NCBI RefSeq assembly: GCF_004135645.1
Contig: NZ_SDPW01000001.1
Location: 1,364,001 to 1,428,000, forward strand
DNA length: 64,000 bases
Direction: 5' to 3'
DNA from: Senegalimassilia faecalis
GTDB lineage: Bacteria > Actinomycetota > Coriobacteriia > Coriobacteriales > Eggerthellaceae
Shown: positions 31,826 through 40,437 of the stretch, in pieces
How the letters are laid out: each line of letters starts with the position of its first letter
Numbering within the stretch: position 1 is the first letter of the stretch
The notes under the pieces: model-generated
Databases searched by the model: none
Seen by the model: only the letters and a program-made list of their open reading frames with translations
What the model was told of the DNA's origin: nothing
Position numbers and translations under genes: made by a program

Positions 31826-33706
31826 ATGCCAAGGCTTCAGATCATGGATACCACCATCCGTGACGGCCAGCAGAGCCTGTGGGCGACGCGCATGAGCATC
31901 GGCGACATGCTGCCGATCCTGCCAAAGATGGACCGCGTCGGATACTGGGCAATCGAGGCATGGGGCGGCGCAACGTTCGACTCATGCATGCGTTTCTTGG
32001 ATGAGAATCCCTGGGACCGCCTGCGCTCCATCAACGCGGCAACGCCGAACACGCCGTTGTCCATGCTCACGCGCGGCCAGAACCTGGTTGGCTATAAGCA
32101 TTATTCTCGCGAGATTGTGAATCGCTTCATCAAGGCGTCGAAGCGCAACGGCGTGCACGTGTTCCGCGTGTTCGACGCGCTGAACGACATCCGCAACGTC
32201 GTGGACACCGCCGAGGCGGTCAACGAGTGCGGCGGCCATTTCGAGGGTGCAATCTCTTACACTATTTCCCCTGTTCATACGCTTGACAGCTATCTGGAGT
32301 ACGCGCAACAGCTCAAGGAGCTGGGCGCCGACTCCATCTGCGTGAAGGACATGGCCGGCCTTATGACGCCGTACCGCGCCGAGCGCATCGTCAAGGCGCT
32401 GAATGCCGAAATCGGCCTGCCGGTGCATCTGCACTGCCACTATGTTGGCGGCATGGCTCCGGCAAACTACATCAAGGCTGCCGAGGCGGGCGTGTCCATC
32501 GTCGACACCGCGTCCGCGCCGCTGGCCTTCGGCAACTCCCAGCCCGCCGTCGAGATGCTGGTGGCGGCGCTGCAGGAAAGCCGCTACGACACGGGGCTTG
32601 ACCTCAACCTGCTGTTCGAAATCGCCGAATACTGGGAGGAAGTGCGCAAGCGCAGCCACTACAAGCGCGGCGTGTCCTCGCTTATCCATATGCAGGTGTA
32701 CTCGCACCAGGTGCCCGGCGGCATGATGTCGAACCTCATGAGCCAGCTTGAGGTGCAGAACGCCTCCGACCGCCTGCCCGAGGTCATGAAGGAAATCCCG
32801 CGCGTACGCGCCGAGGTCGGCTATCCGCCGCTTGTTACGCCCATGTCGCAGATTGTCGGCACGCAGGCTGTGTTCAACGTGCTTACCGGCAAGCGCTGGG
32901 GCGTTGTATCCAAGGAAATGAAGGACTACATCTGCGGCTACTACGGCAAGGCGCCGGGCCGCATCGATTCTGAGATCATGAAGAAAGTCGCGGGCAATTC
33001 GCAGGTGCTGCCCGACGACGTTGCGCCGTCAAGCCTGGTCACCACCACTTACGACGAGGTTGCCGAGGAAATCGGCGATTTGGCGCAAAGCGAAGAGGAC
33101 GTGCTCATGTACGCGCTGTTCCCGAACGAGGCGCGCACGTTCTTGAGCAAGCACCGTGCATCTGAGAGAGTCGACTTCCTTATGCAGGAAGAGTCGAGCA
33201 ATACCAAGGAGGACGATTACGTGGATATCAACCAGATTCGCGAGCTGGTTCGCGTTGCCGAGGAAAGCGGCGTCGGCGAAATCGTAGTTGAGGAAGAGGG
33301 CACGCGCATTGCCGTGCGCATGCCGGGTGCAGCTCCTGCAGCCGCTCCGGCCGTTGCTGCGGCTCCTGCCGTTGCCGCTGCTGCCGCACCTGCAGCTGCT
33401 CCGGCGGCACCTGCTGCTGCCGAGCCCGAGCGTCCTGCCAACTGGTATGCCGTGAAGGCCCCCATGGTCGGCACGTTCTACGCGGCTCCTGCTCCGGGCG
33501 AGCCGGCGTTCGTGAAGGTGGGCGACGAGGTTGCCGCCAACCAGACGCTGTGCATCGTCGAGGCCATGAAGCTTATGAACGAGATCACGGCCGAGGAAAT
33601 GGGCACCGTGCGCGAGATTTGCGTGAAGGATGCCGATCCGGTCGAGTTCGGTACCGTGCTGTTCTACATCGAGCCCCACTCCACCACGCCCATCTCGGAG
33701 CAGTAG
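31826..33706 (+). CDS. Biotin-dependent carboxyltransferase (pyruvate/oxaloacetate type) fused to AccB-like biotin carrier
   Basis: The 626-residue protein begins with a pyruvate carboxylase/OadA carboxyltransferase: MDTTIRDGQQSLWATRM near the start, AWGGATFDSCMRFL, VFDALND, CVKDMAGL and the metal His pair in LHCHYVGG. The PYC_OADA conserved region follows to ~460. From residue 466 the sequence reads as AccB (DINQIRELVRVAEESGVGEI), with an Ala/Pro linker and a biotinyl domain with Lys582 in VEAMKLMNE. With the accC gene next door it probably forms pyruvate carboxylase, though oxaloacetate decarboxylation cannot be excluded. A Shine-Dalgarno and GTG lie inside at the fusion joint. Confidence 0.88.
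   Translation: MPRLQIMDTTIRDGQQSLWATRMSIGDMLPILPKMDRVGYWAIEAWGGATFDSCMRFLDENPWDRLRSINAATPNTPLSMLTRGQNLVGYKHYSREIVNRFIKASKRNGVHVFRVFDALNDIRNVVDTAEAVNECGGHFEGAISYTISPVHTLDSYLEYAQQLKELGADSICVKDMAGLMTPYRAERIVKALNAEIGLPVHLHCHYVGGMAPANYIKAAEAGVSIVDTASAPLAFGNSQPAVEMLVAALQESRYDTGLDLNLLFEIAEYWEEVRKRSHYKRGVSSLIHMQVYSHQVPGGMMSNLMSQLEVQNASDRLPEVMKEIPRVRAEVGYPPLVTPMSQIVGTQAVFNVLTGKRWGVVSKEMKDYICGYYGKAPGRIDSEIMKKVAGNSQVLPDDVAPSSLVTTTYDEVAEEIGDLAQSEEDVLMYALFPNEARTFLSKHRASERVDFLMQEESSNTKEDDYVDINQIRELVRVAEESGVGEIVVEEEGTRIAVRMPGAAPAAAPAVAAAPAVAAAAAPAAAPAAPAAAEPERPANWYAVKAPMVGTFYAAPAPGEPAFVKVGDEVAANQTLCIVEAMKLMNEITAEEMGTVREICVKDADPVEFGTVLFYIEPHSTTPISEQ
33206..33223 (+). promoter_or_regulatory. In-frame internal ribosome site at the AccB junction
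   Basis: AAGGAGG (33206-33212), eight bases, then GTG in frame with the fused gene. Initiation here would give a 161-residue free biotin carrier, exactly an AccB. The best Shine-Dalgarno of this operon lies inside a coding sequence. Confidence 0.5.
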
Positions 33707-33707
33707 T

Positions 33708-35060
33708 ATGTTCAAGAAAGTACTCATTGCCAATCGCGGCGAAGTGGCCCTGCGCGTCATGCGCGCCTGCAAAGAGCTGGGCGTGAAAACCGTTGCGGTC
33801 TACTCCACGGAGGACGAGAACACCTATCCCGTGCAGTACGCGGATGAGAAGGTGTGCATCGGCCCTGCTCAGGCGGCGAAAAGCTACCTGGTTATGTCCA
33901 ACATCATCGAGGCGGCCCGCATCACCGGCGCCGAGGCTATTCACCCCGGCTACGGCTTTCTGGCCGAAAACGCCGACTTTGCCCGCGCGTGCGTCGACAA
34001 CGACATCGTGTTCATCGGCCCGTCGGCCGAGTGCATCGAGCGCATGGGCGACAAGTCCTCTGCGCGTGAAACCATGAAGGCGTGCGGCGTTCCCACCGTG
34101 CCCGGCTCCGATGGCTGCATCGACACCGTCGAGGAAGCACGTCAGTTCGCCGAGCGCGTGGGCTACCCCGTGCTCATCAAGGCAACGGCCGGCGGCGGCG
34201 GCAAGGGCATGCGCGAGGTTCACGACCCCGTTGAGCTTGAGTCGCACTACAAGGCTGCCCGCGCTGAGGCCGGCGCGGCATTCGGCAACGACGAGGTGTA
34301 CCTGGAGAAGCTCGTGCTGCGTCCGCGCCACGTCGAGGTGCAGGTGCTTGCCGACGACTTCGGCAACAACGTTGCCCTGTGCGAGCGCGACTGCTCTGTG
34401 CAGCGTCGCCACCAGAAGCTTATCGAGGAAGCCCCCTCGCCGGCGCTGACCGATGAGCTGCGCCGCGCCATGGGCGTTGCCGCCATCAAGGCTGTCCGCG
34501 CGGTCGATTACCGCAACGCGGGCACCATCGAGTTTCTGCTTGATACCACGGGCAAGTTCTACTTCATGGAAATGAACACGCGCGTGCAGGTGGAGCATCC
34601 GGTGTCCGAGCAGATCACGGGCACGGATATCATCAAAGAGCAGCTGCGCATCGCCTCCGGTGAGCCTATGAGCTGCGCTTCCCGCGCTCCGTTCACGCCG
34701 TTTGGCCACGCCATGGAGTTCCGCATCAACGCCGAGGACCCCGAGCACGGCTTCCGTCCGTGCCCTGGCACCATCACGCGCTTCGAGCCTCCCGCGGGCC
34801 CGGGCGTGCGCGTTGAGGCATACGTGCACTCGGGTTCGAAAATCAGCCCGTACTACGACTCCATGGTTGCTAAGCTTATCGTGTCCGGTCAGGACCGCGA
34901 GGAATGCCTGGCGCGCGGTCGCCGTGCTTTGGATGAGTTCGTCATCGAGGGCATTCAAACTACGCTGCCGTTCCATCGTCGCGTGCTGGACAACGAAGTG
35001 TTCTGCGCAGGTGAGGCCACTACCGACTTCATCGAAACCCAGATGGGAGATGTGCTATGA
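33708..35060 (+). CDS. accC: Biotin carboxylase
   Basis: AccC carboxylates biotin with ATP and bicarbonate. The 450-residue ATP-grasp enzyme has FKKVLIANRGEVALRVMRA, HPGYGFLAENADFA, the Gly-rich lid KATAGGGGKGMREV, ERDCSVQRRHQKLIEE, FYFMEMNTRVQVEHPV (catalytic Glu and Arg) and FRINAEDP. It begins one base after the preceding stop. It serves the fused carboxyltransferase, and possibly a free biotin carrier made from the internal start. No accA or accD is in the window. Confidence 0.95.
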   Translation: MFKKVLIANRGEVALRVMRACKELGVKTVAVYSTEDENTYPVQYADEKVCIGPAQAAKSYLVMSNIIEAARITGAEAIHPGYGFLAENADFARACVDNDIVFIGPSAECIERMGDKSSARETMKACGVPTVPGSDGCIDTVEEARQFAERVGYPVLIKATAGGGGKGMREVHDPVELESHYKAARAEAGAAFGNDEVYLEKLVLRPRHVEVQVLADDFGNNVALCERDCSVQRRHQKLIEEAPSPALTDELRRAMGVAAIKAVRAVDYRNAGTIEFLLDTTGKFYFMEMNTRVQVEHPVSEQITGTDIIKEQLRIASGEPMSCASRAPFTPFGHAMEFRINAEDPEHGFRPCPGTITRFEPPAGPGVRVEAYVHSGSKISPYYDSMVAKLIVSGQDREECLARGRRALDEFVIEGIQTTLPFHRRVLDNEVFCAGEATTDFIETQMGDVL

Positions 35061-35410
35061 GCGATTTGAACGTTGATGGTATGGCGCTTGCGCCGGGTGT
35101 CGTCGAAACCATCGTTTCCATTGCCGTTGCCGAAGTCGACGGCGTTGCAAGCGTTGGCGGCGCTTCCGCTGCGAACCGCGGCATCCGCGCTGCGCTTGGC
35201 AGCAAGCCCGCTACGGCAGGCATTCAGGTGGCGCCGGGCGAAGATGACGCGCTGCAGATTTCCGTGCGCATAGACGTATACTATGGGCACGTGCTGCCCG
35301 ACGTGGCGGCGGCGGTGCGCCAGTCCGTGGTCGATGCCGTGGCAAGCCAGGTTGGCGCAACGGTTGAATCGGTTGACGTGTACATCGACGGCATCCAGTT
35401 CAACAAGTAA
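35057..35410 (+). CDS. Asp23/Gls24 family envelope stress protein
   Basis: This 117-residue protein has the Asp23 pattern: LAPGVVETIVSIAVAEVDGVASVGG, then ISVRIDVYYGHVLPDVAAAVRQSVVDAVASQVGATVESVDVYI as alternating strand and helix. Family members line the membrane inner face in alkaline or envelope stress; the exact role here is unknown. The start overlaps the accC stop (ATGA), and the accC-asp23-nusB order is common in Gram-positive bacteria. Confidence 0.88.
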   Translation: MSDLNVDGMALAPGVVETIVSIAVAEVDGVASVGGASAANRGIRAALGSKPATAGIQVAPGEDDALQISVRIDVYYGHVLPDVAAAVRQSVVDAVASQVGATVESVDVYIDGIQFNK

Positions 35411-35443
35411 GAGAAAAGAAGAGGCACAGGGGATTTATCACAT

Positions 35444-35911
35444 ATGGCAATGAAACGACACGAGCGCACGACGGCCCGCCGCGTGGCGCTGCAGGTTCTG
35501 TACACCGCTGAAATCAAGGGCATAACCGCAGCCGAGGTGGTTGCGGAAGGCACGTTTCCCTCCGAAGAGGGAACGCTGACCGACTATGCGCTCGATTTGG
35601 TGCGCGGCGTCGAGAACAACCGCATCGCCATTGACGGCAACCTGAAGGCTGCTGCCGAGAACTGGTCGCTGGGGCGCATGCCCATCGTGGACCGCTCCAT
35701 CCTGCGCATTGCCACGTACGAGATCCTGTTCGTGGAAGACGTTCCCACCAGCGTCGCCATCAACGAGGCCGTTGAGCTGGCGAAGGACTTCGGCGGCGAA
35801 GACGAGTCCCCGCGTTTCGTGAACGGCGTTTTGGGCCGCATTGCCAAAGACGTCGACGCTGAGGCTTCTGCGCCGCGCGGCGACGACCCGGCGCAGCCGC
35901 TCGTGCTGTAA
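35444..35911 (+). CDS. nusB: Transcription antitermination factor NusB
   Basis: NusB binds boxA RNA with NusE (S10) during rRNA transcription. The 155-residue helical protein starts KRHERTTARRVALQVLYTAE and carries MPIVDRSILRIATYEILF and VPTSVAINEAVELAKDFGGEDESPRFVNGVLGRI, the two family signatures. A second ATG six bases in is possible; AGGGGA spacing favours the first. Confidence 0.93.
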   Translation: MAMKRHERTTARRVALQVLYTAEIKGITAAEVVAEGTFPSEEGTLTDYALDLVRGVENNRIAIDGNLKAAAENWSLGRMPIVDRSILRIATYEILFVEDVPTSVAINEAVELAKDFGGEDESPRFVNGVLGRIAKDVDAEASAPRGDDPAQPLVL

Positions 35912-35923
35912 GCGGGTGCGTTC

Positions 35924-36217
35924 GTGGCGTACGAGTCTTACGAGTCGTTCGAATCGGTCAAAAGGCGCCTGGCTGAGATCGTCGATGCGGTAAGCAACGA
36001 CGATCTTCCGCTTGACCAGGCGCTCTCGCTGTACGAGGAAGCCGTTGGCCTGGGGCTGCGCGCAAGCGATTTGCTGGAGCAGGGCATCGACGAGCGTCGT
36101 TGCGAGCAGGCGTTGGCCGAAGAGGACGGCGGGCAGGAGGGCTCGGCGCAGCCCGCAGACGCGGCGGGGCAGGCACCGGCCGCTGCAACCGATGCCGAAA
36201 ACCCTGATCAGGAATGA
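35924..36217 (+). CDS. xseB: Exodeoxyribonuclease VII small subunit
   Basis: The first ~60 residues match XseB: SFESVKRRLAEIVDAVSNDDLPLDQALSLYEEAVGLG, the two-helix subunit that binds XseA. The remaining ~37 residues are an Ala/Gln/Glu-rich tail with no known role. GTG start behind a poor ribosome site (GCGGGTG), likely coupled to nusB 12 bases upstream. The large subunit gene xseA is not in this window. Confidence 0.85.
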   Translation: MAYESYESFESVKRRLAEIVDAVSNDDLPLDQALSLYEEAVGLGLRASDLLEQGIDERRCEQALAEEDGGQEGSAQPADAAGQAPAAATDAENPDQE

Positions 36218-36227
36218 AAGGCGTTGC

Positions 36228-38117
36228 ATGAGCGATAATCGCATTCTGGACATAATTTCATCACCTGCTGACTTAAAGCTCCTCTCCAACGAGGAGCTCT
36301 CCATACTTGCAAGCGAAATTCGCCAAGAGATCGTTTCCGTCACGTCGAAAACGGGCGGTCATGTGGCTTCGTCGCTTGGCGCTGTGGAGATCATCCTTGC
36401 GCTGCACAGCCTGCTTGATTGCCCGAAGGACAAGATTGTGTTCGACGTGGGGCATCAGGCGTATGCGCATAAACTGGTTACGGGCCGACTGAAGGATTTC
36501 CCCACGCTGCGCACGTACGGCGGCATGTCGGGTTTTCCGAAACCGTCCGAAAGCCCGTACGACGTGCATTATTCCGGCCACGCTTCCGATTCGCTTTCCG
36601 TGGCCCTTGGCTTGGCCGAGGCTCGCGATCTTTCGGGCGCAGACAACAAGGTTGTTGCCCTTATCGGCGACGCGGCGCTTTCGGGTGGCATGGCGTTTGA
36701 AGCCCTGAACAACATCGGCCAGGCGCAAACGCCCATGGTCATCATCTTGAACGACAACGAGATGTCCATCTCGCACAACGTTGGTGCGCTTATGAAGCAC
36801 CTTGGGTACATGCGCGCTTCGTCGCAGTACCGCCAGGCGCGCGACACTATGCAGGAGCATCTGGAAAGCTCGGGCCCGGTGGGCAAGGCGCTGACCAGCT
36901 TCGGCCGCAACATGAAGGAATCGATGAAGCAGTTCGTCATTCCGCATTCCATGATTTTCGAGCAGCTGGGCATTGTGTGCACGGCGCCGGTTGACGGCCA
37001 CAACATCGCTCAGCTGCGTGAGACGCTGCGCGCGGTGCTGGCGGCAAATGGGCCGGTGCTCATGCATGTGGTCACGCGCAAGGGCGAAGGCTACATGCCT
37101 GCCGTGCGCAACCCCGAGAAGTTCCACGGCATCGGGCCGTACAACATTGCCACGGGCGAGGTTATCAAGTCCGACAAGCCCTCGGCGCCGAAGTACACGA
37201 ACGTGTTCGGCTCCGCGCTGGTGAAAGAAGCGGAAACGAATCAGGATATCGTGGCCATCACGGCAGCCATGAAGGGCGGCACGGGGCTTGATGCGTTCGC
37301 CGAGAAGTTCCCGAAGCGCTTCGTGGACACGGGCATTTCCGAAGAGCACGCCGTGGGGTTTGCCGGTGGTTTGGCCGCGGGCGGCAAGAAACCCGTTGTT
37401 GCGCTGTACTCCACGTTCATGCAGCGCGCCATCGACCAGACGATCATCAACGTGGCGCTGCCGAAGCTTGACGTGGTGTTCGCCATCGATCGCGCCGGCA
37501 TCGTGGGTGCCGACGGCCCCACGCACCATGGCGTGTTCGACCTGGTGTACGCTCGCATGGTGCCGAACATGCGCGTGCTGGCCCCCTCGAACGAGGCTGA
37601 GCTGGTGCATAGCTTGCATACGGCGCTTGCCATGGGCGGCCCGTTCGCCATTCGCTACCCGCGCGGGGAAGCGGAGGGCGTGCCGTTGCCGGAAGTGCCG
37701 GAGGTGCTGCCGGAAGGCAAGGCCCGCATGGTGCGCGAAGGTGACGACGTTGCTCTTTTGGCGTTTGGCCGCATGGTTGGCTACGCTTGCAAGGCCGCAG
37801 AGGCGCTGGAACAGCAGGGCATCAGCGTGCGCGTGGTGGACATGCGCTGGGTGAAGCCGCTTGATGCGGACGCCATTCGCGAAGCGGCGGGCACGAAGCT
37901 GGTGGTTACCGTCGAGGAAGGCGTTATTGCCGGCGGCGCTGGGGAGGGCGTGCTGGGCGAGATGGCTCGCATGGGCCTGCATACGCCCGCTCTGAACCTG
38001 GGCATTTCCGATGCGTTCGTCACGCAAGGCGGCGTTGGCCAGCTGCTGCACGAGCAAGGCCTTGACGCCGAAGGCATTGCCGCCAGCGTAAAGGACCGCT
38101 ACCAGCAGTTGAACTAG
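36228..38117 (+). CDS. dxs: 1-deoxy-D-xylulose-5-phosphate synthase
   Basis: Dxs condenses pyruvate and glyceraldehyde-3-phosphate, the first step of the MEP isoprenoid route. The 629-residue thiamine enzyme has KTGGHVASSLGAVEIILALH, FDVGHQAYAHKLVTGR, HYSGHASDSLSVALGLA, the TPP motif GDAALSGGMAFEALN...NDNEMSIS and, in the second half, DRAGIVGADGPTHHGVFDL and IRYPRGEAEG. The ATG at 36228 follows GAAAGG. Two successive terminator-like hairpins lie downstream. Confidence 0.95.
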   Translation: MSDNRILDIISSPADLKLLSNEELSILASEIRQEIVSVTSKTGGHVASSLGAVEIILALHSLLDCPKDKIVFDVGHQAYAHKLVTGRLKDFPTLRTYGGMSGFPKPSESPYDVHYSGHASDSLSVALGLAEARDLSGADNKVVALIGDAALSGGMAFEALNNIGQAQTPMVIILNDNEMSISHNVGALMKHLGYMRASSQYRQARDTMQEHLESSGPVGKALTSFGRNMKESMKQFVIPHSMIFEQLGIVCTAPVDGHNIAQLRETLRAVLAANGPVLMHVVTRKGEGYMPAVRNPEKFHGIGPYNIATGEVIKSDKPSAPKYTNVFGSALVKEAETNQDIVAITAAMKGGTGLDAFAEKFPKRFVDTGISEEHAVGFAGGLAAGGKKPVVALYSTFMQRAIDQTIINVALPKLDVVFAIDRAGIVGADGPTHHGVFDLVYARMVPNMRVLAPSNEAELVHSLHTALAMGGPFAIRYPRGEAEGVPLPEVPEVLPEGKARMVREGDDVALLAFGRMVGYACKAAEALEQQGISVRVVDMRWVKPLDADAIREAAGTKLVVTVEEGVIAGGAGEGVLGEMARMGLHTPALNLGISDAFVTQGGVGQLLHEQGLDAEGIAASVKDRYQQLN

Positions 38118-38164
38118 CAGCTTATAGCGGCTAAGCAAAATAGGCGCCGAACAGTAGGAATATA

Positions 38165-38198
38165 AGAAGGCAAGGCCGGACAAGCCTTGCCTTCTTTG
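38165..38198 (+). terminator. Intrinsic terminator of dxs
   Basis: AGAAGGCAAGGC pairs with GCCTTGCCTTCT around CGGACAA, followed by TT. Bases 38199-38366 show no gene. Confidence 0.75.
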
Positions 38199-38361
38199 CG
38201 TTTGGCGCATGATGCGCCGTGCTCACGTAGAGTCTTTCGTCATGCTTTGTCGAAGGTCCTGCCCGGTATCTCGAGCGTAATCATACTCGCGCGTCAAGGT
38301 GAGCAGGGCAATCGCAAGGCCATTGCGTTCTTGAGGCCGACTTCTTGCGCGGCGGTTCTCC

Positions 38362-38404
38362 AAACAAAATCACCCGGCAGCTCGCACGAACTGCCGGGTG
38401 ATTT
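38362..38404 (-). terminator. Intrinsic terminator of the GNAT gene
   Basis: A perfect 14 bp stem (38367-38380 with 38391-38404) is followed on the minus strand by a TTTTGTTTG run. Confidence 0.8.
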
Positions 38405-38431
38405 CCTGCGAGGCGTGCTCAAGAAGCTCCT

Positions 38432-38938
38432 TTACGCTTCCTTCTCCATCACGTAGTCGTCCATGACAAAGCCGTTGCCGATGTCGGTTTCCACGGACTC
38501 GATGGTGACGAAACCCTTGCCCAAATAGCAGCGCACACCCAGCTCGTTGTGTTTGTTCACCGTCAGGTACATGGCGTGCAAATCGCGCAAGCGGCACAGC
38601 TCCACGTAGAACTCGATGATCTTCGAAGCGTAGTGCTTGCCGCGCTCTTCGGCCAGCAGGTAGATCTTCGAGATGAAGTAGCGGCTGGTTTCCGGCTCCT
38701 CATGGCCACCGGTGTAGCCCACGGTTTTGCCGTCTTCGTCGACGACAAACCAGTATTCGTAGGCGTTTTCGGCCATGTCGCGCTTGATGGCTTCAAGGCT
38801 TTGGAACTGCTCCACCATGTAATCGGTTTGCGCAGCCCCGATAAGCGCGGGCCAGTATTCGTGCCAAATCTCACCGGCCAGCTTTGCCAGCGCTTCTTGG
38901 TCCTCAGCGGTTTCAACGGGTACGAAACGCACGTCCAT
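38432..38938 (-). CDS. GNAT family acetyltransferase
   Basis: The 168-residue protein has the GNAT outline: an N-terminal helix pair, strands EYWFVVDEDGKTVGYTGG and ISKIYLLAEERGKHYASKIIEF (motif A, with ERGKHYA in place of the Q/RxxGxG/A loop), then YLTVNKHNELGVRCYLGKGFV (motif B). Substrate unknown. The start at 38938 is preferred over one 39 bases upstream because GAGGGG lies seven bases before it on the minus strand. It is divergent from amtB, with an inverted repeat between them. Confidence 0.85.
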   Translation of the reverse strand: MDVRFVPVETAEDQEALAKLAGEIWHEYWPALIGAAQTDYMVEQFQSLEAIKRDMAENAYEYWFVVDEDGKTVGYTGGHEEPETSRYFISKIYLLAEERGKHYASKIIEFYVELCRLRDLHAMYLTVNKHNELGVRCYLGKGFVTIESVETDIGNGFVMDDYVMEKEA

Positions 38939-38976
38939 GAGCAATCCCCTCGACATCGATTTGGTCTGTTTCCACA

Positions 38977-39007
38977 TTGTAACACCGGCGTCTCGGGCGC
39001 GTTACAA
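38977..39007. promoter_or_regulatory. Inverted repeat between GNAT gene and amtB
   Basis: TTGTAAC (38977-38983) and GTTACAA (39001-39007) are perfect inverted 7-mers with 17 bases between, in the divergent promoter region of an ammonium operon. A nitrogen regulator site is plausible but unproven. A second hairpin (GGTGCCC/GGGCACC, about 39091-39110) sits in the amtB leader. Confidence 0.45.
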
Positions 39008-39131
39008 AGCGTTTCCCAGCGCGTTAACAATGCATTTGCGAGAAAAAGACCAGGTCAAACAGTGGCACCATGAACCTTGTCAAATGCGGGTGCCCCAATG
39101 GCGGGCACCAAGGAAAGAAGGAGGTATCACG

Positions 39132-40406
39132 ATGTTTGACACAGGTTCAACGGCGTTCATGCTTGTGTGCGCCATGCTCGTCCTGTTGATGACGCCCGGA
39201 CTTGCGTTCTTCTACGGCGGCTTGTCGCGCCGCAAGAACGTGGTGAACACGATGATCATGGTGTTCGCGGCCATCGGCATCGTAGCGATTACGTGGACGG
39301 TATGCGGTTGGTCGCTCGCGTACGGCGGAGACGGTTCGATCCCCTTTTTCGGGGGCTTTGATCAACTTGGCTTCCTGAACGGCGCCAGCGATATGCTTGC
39401 CGAGGCGGAAGCAGTTCCCGAAGATGCGGTTTACCCGTCCATCATCGACTTCGTGTTCCAGATGGCGTTCTGCATGATCACCACCGCCATCATCACCGGC
39501 TCGCTTGCCGGCCGTATGAAGTTCGGCGCTGTGTGCGCGTTCGTAGCCATTTGGACCATCGTGGTGTATCCGCCGCTGGCTCACATGGTGTGGGGCGGCG
39601 ACGGCAGCCTGATCGGCGACACCATCGGCGCGCTTGACTTCGCCGGCGGCGATGTCGTGCACATCTCCTCTGGCTTGACGGGCCTGATTCTGTGCCTGAT
39701 TCTGGGTAAGCGCAAGGGCTTCGGCATGATGAGCTACCGTCCGCATAACGTTCCGTTTGTGGCTTTGGGCGCAGCGCTTCTGTGGTTCGGCTGGTTCGGC
39801 TTCAATGCTGGCTCTCAGTTCGCTGCCGACGGCGTTGCCGGCCTGGCGCTTATCAACACCGTGGTGGCATCGGGCGCGGCGCTGGTTTCCTGGATGATCG
39901 TGGAGCGCGCGAAGGTGGGCAAGCCCACGCTGGTCGGCGCTGCAACGGGCCTGGTGGCTGGCCTGGTTGTCATCACGCCGGCAGCTGGCTTCGTCGAGCC
40001 TTGGGCGGCGCTGGTCATGGGCCTGATCGTTTCTCCCATCTGCTACTTCGCCATCTCGTTCTGCAAGGCGAAGATCGGCTACGACGATGCGCTCGATGCG
40101 TTCGGGTGCCATGCAGTCGGCGGCGTTGTGGGCGGCATCTGCACCGGCATCTTCTGCGTGCCTGAGCTGTCCTGGACCGACTTCGGCGGCCTTCTGTACA
40201 CGGGCGACGTCAGCCTGCTTGGCAGCCAGATCGCCGGCATCGCCATCACCATCGTGTTCGTGGGCGTGCTTGACCTGGTGATCGCGTTCATTGTGAAGGC
40301 GCTGTTCAAGGGCAACCTGCGCGTCAGCGAGGAAGAGGAAGCGCAAGGCCTTGACATCGCGGCCCATGGCGAGTCCGCATACCCGGCCTACATCGGCTTG
40401 GATTAA
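39132..40406 (+). CDS. amtB: Ammonium transporter AmtB
   Basis: The 424-residue membrane protein has the Amt/Mep pattern: MTPGLAFFYGGLSRRKNVVNT near the N-terminus, about 11 hydrophobic segments, DFAGGDVVHISSGLTGLILCL with the first pore His, LLWFGWFGFNAGSQF and LDAFGCHAVGG with the twin pore His. It conducts ammonium or ammonia, gated by the GlnK encoded 31 bases downstream. ATG follows AAGAAGGAGGTATCACG, a near-perfect ribosome site. No cleavable signal is evident. Confidence 0.95.
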   Translation: MFDTGSTAFMLVCAMLVLLMTPGLAFFYGGLSRRKNVVNTMIMVFAAIGIVAITWTVCGWSLAYGGDGSIPFFGGFDQLGFLNGASDMLAEAEAVPEDAVYPSIIDFVFQMAFCMITTAIITGSLAGRMKFGAVCAFVAIWTIVVYPPLAHMVWGGDGSLIGDTIGALDFAGGDVVHISSGLTGLILCLILGKRKGFGMMSYRPHNVPFVALGAALLWFGWFGFNAGSQFAADGVAGLALINTVVASGAALVSWMIVERAKVGKPTLVGAATGLVAGLVVITPAAGFVEPWAALVMGLIVSPICYFAISFCKAKIGYDDALDAFGCHAVGGVVGGICTGIFCVPELSWTDFGGLLYTGDVSLLGSQIAGIAITIVFVGVLDLVIAFIVKALFKGNLRVSEEEEAQGLDIAAHGESAYPAYIGLD

Positions 40407-40437
40407 GCTGGCAGCGAGCGTTTGAAAGGAGCAAGCA

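Noticed and set aside
38199-38366. Possible third copy of the structured repeat after dxs
   Set aside because: No shared words or arms with 2921-3070 could be found; only ordinary terminators are present.
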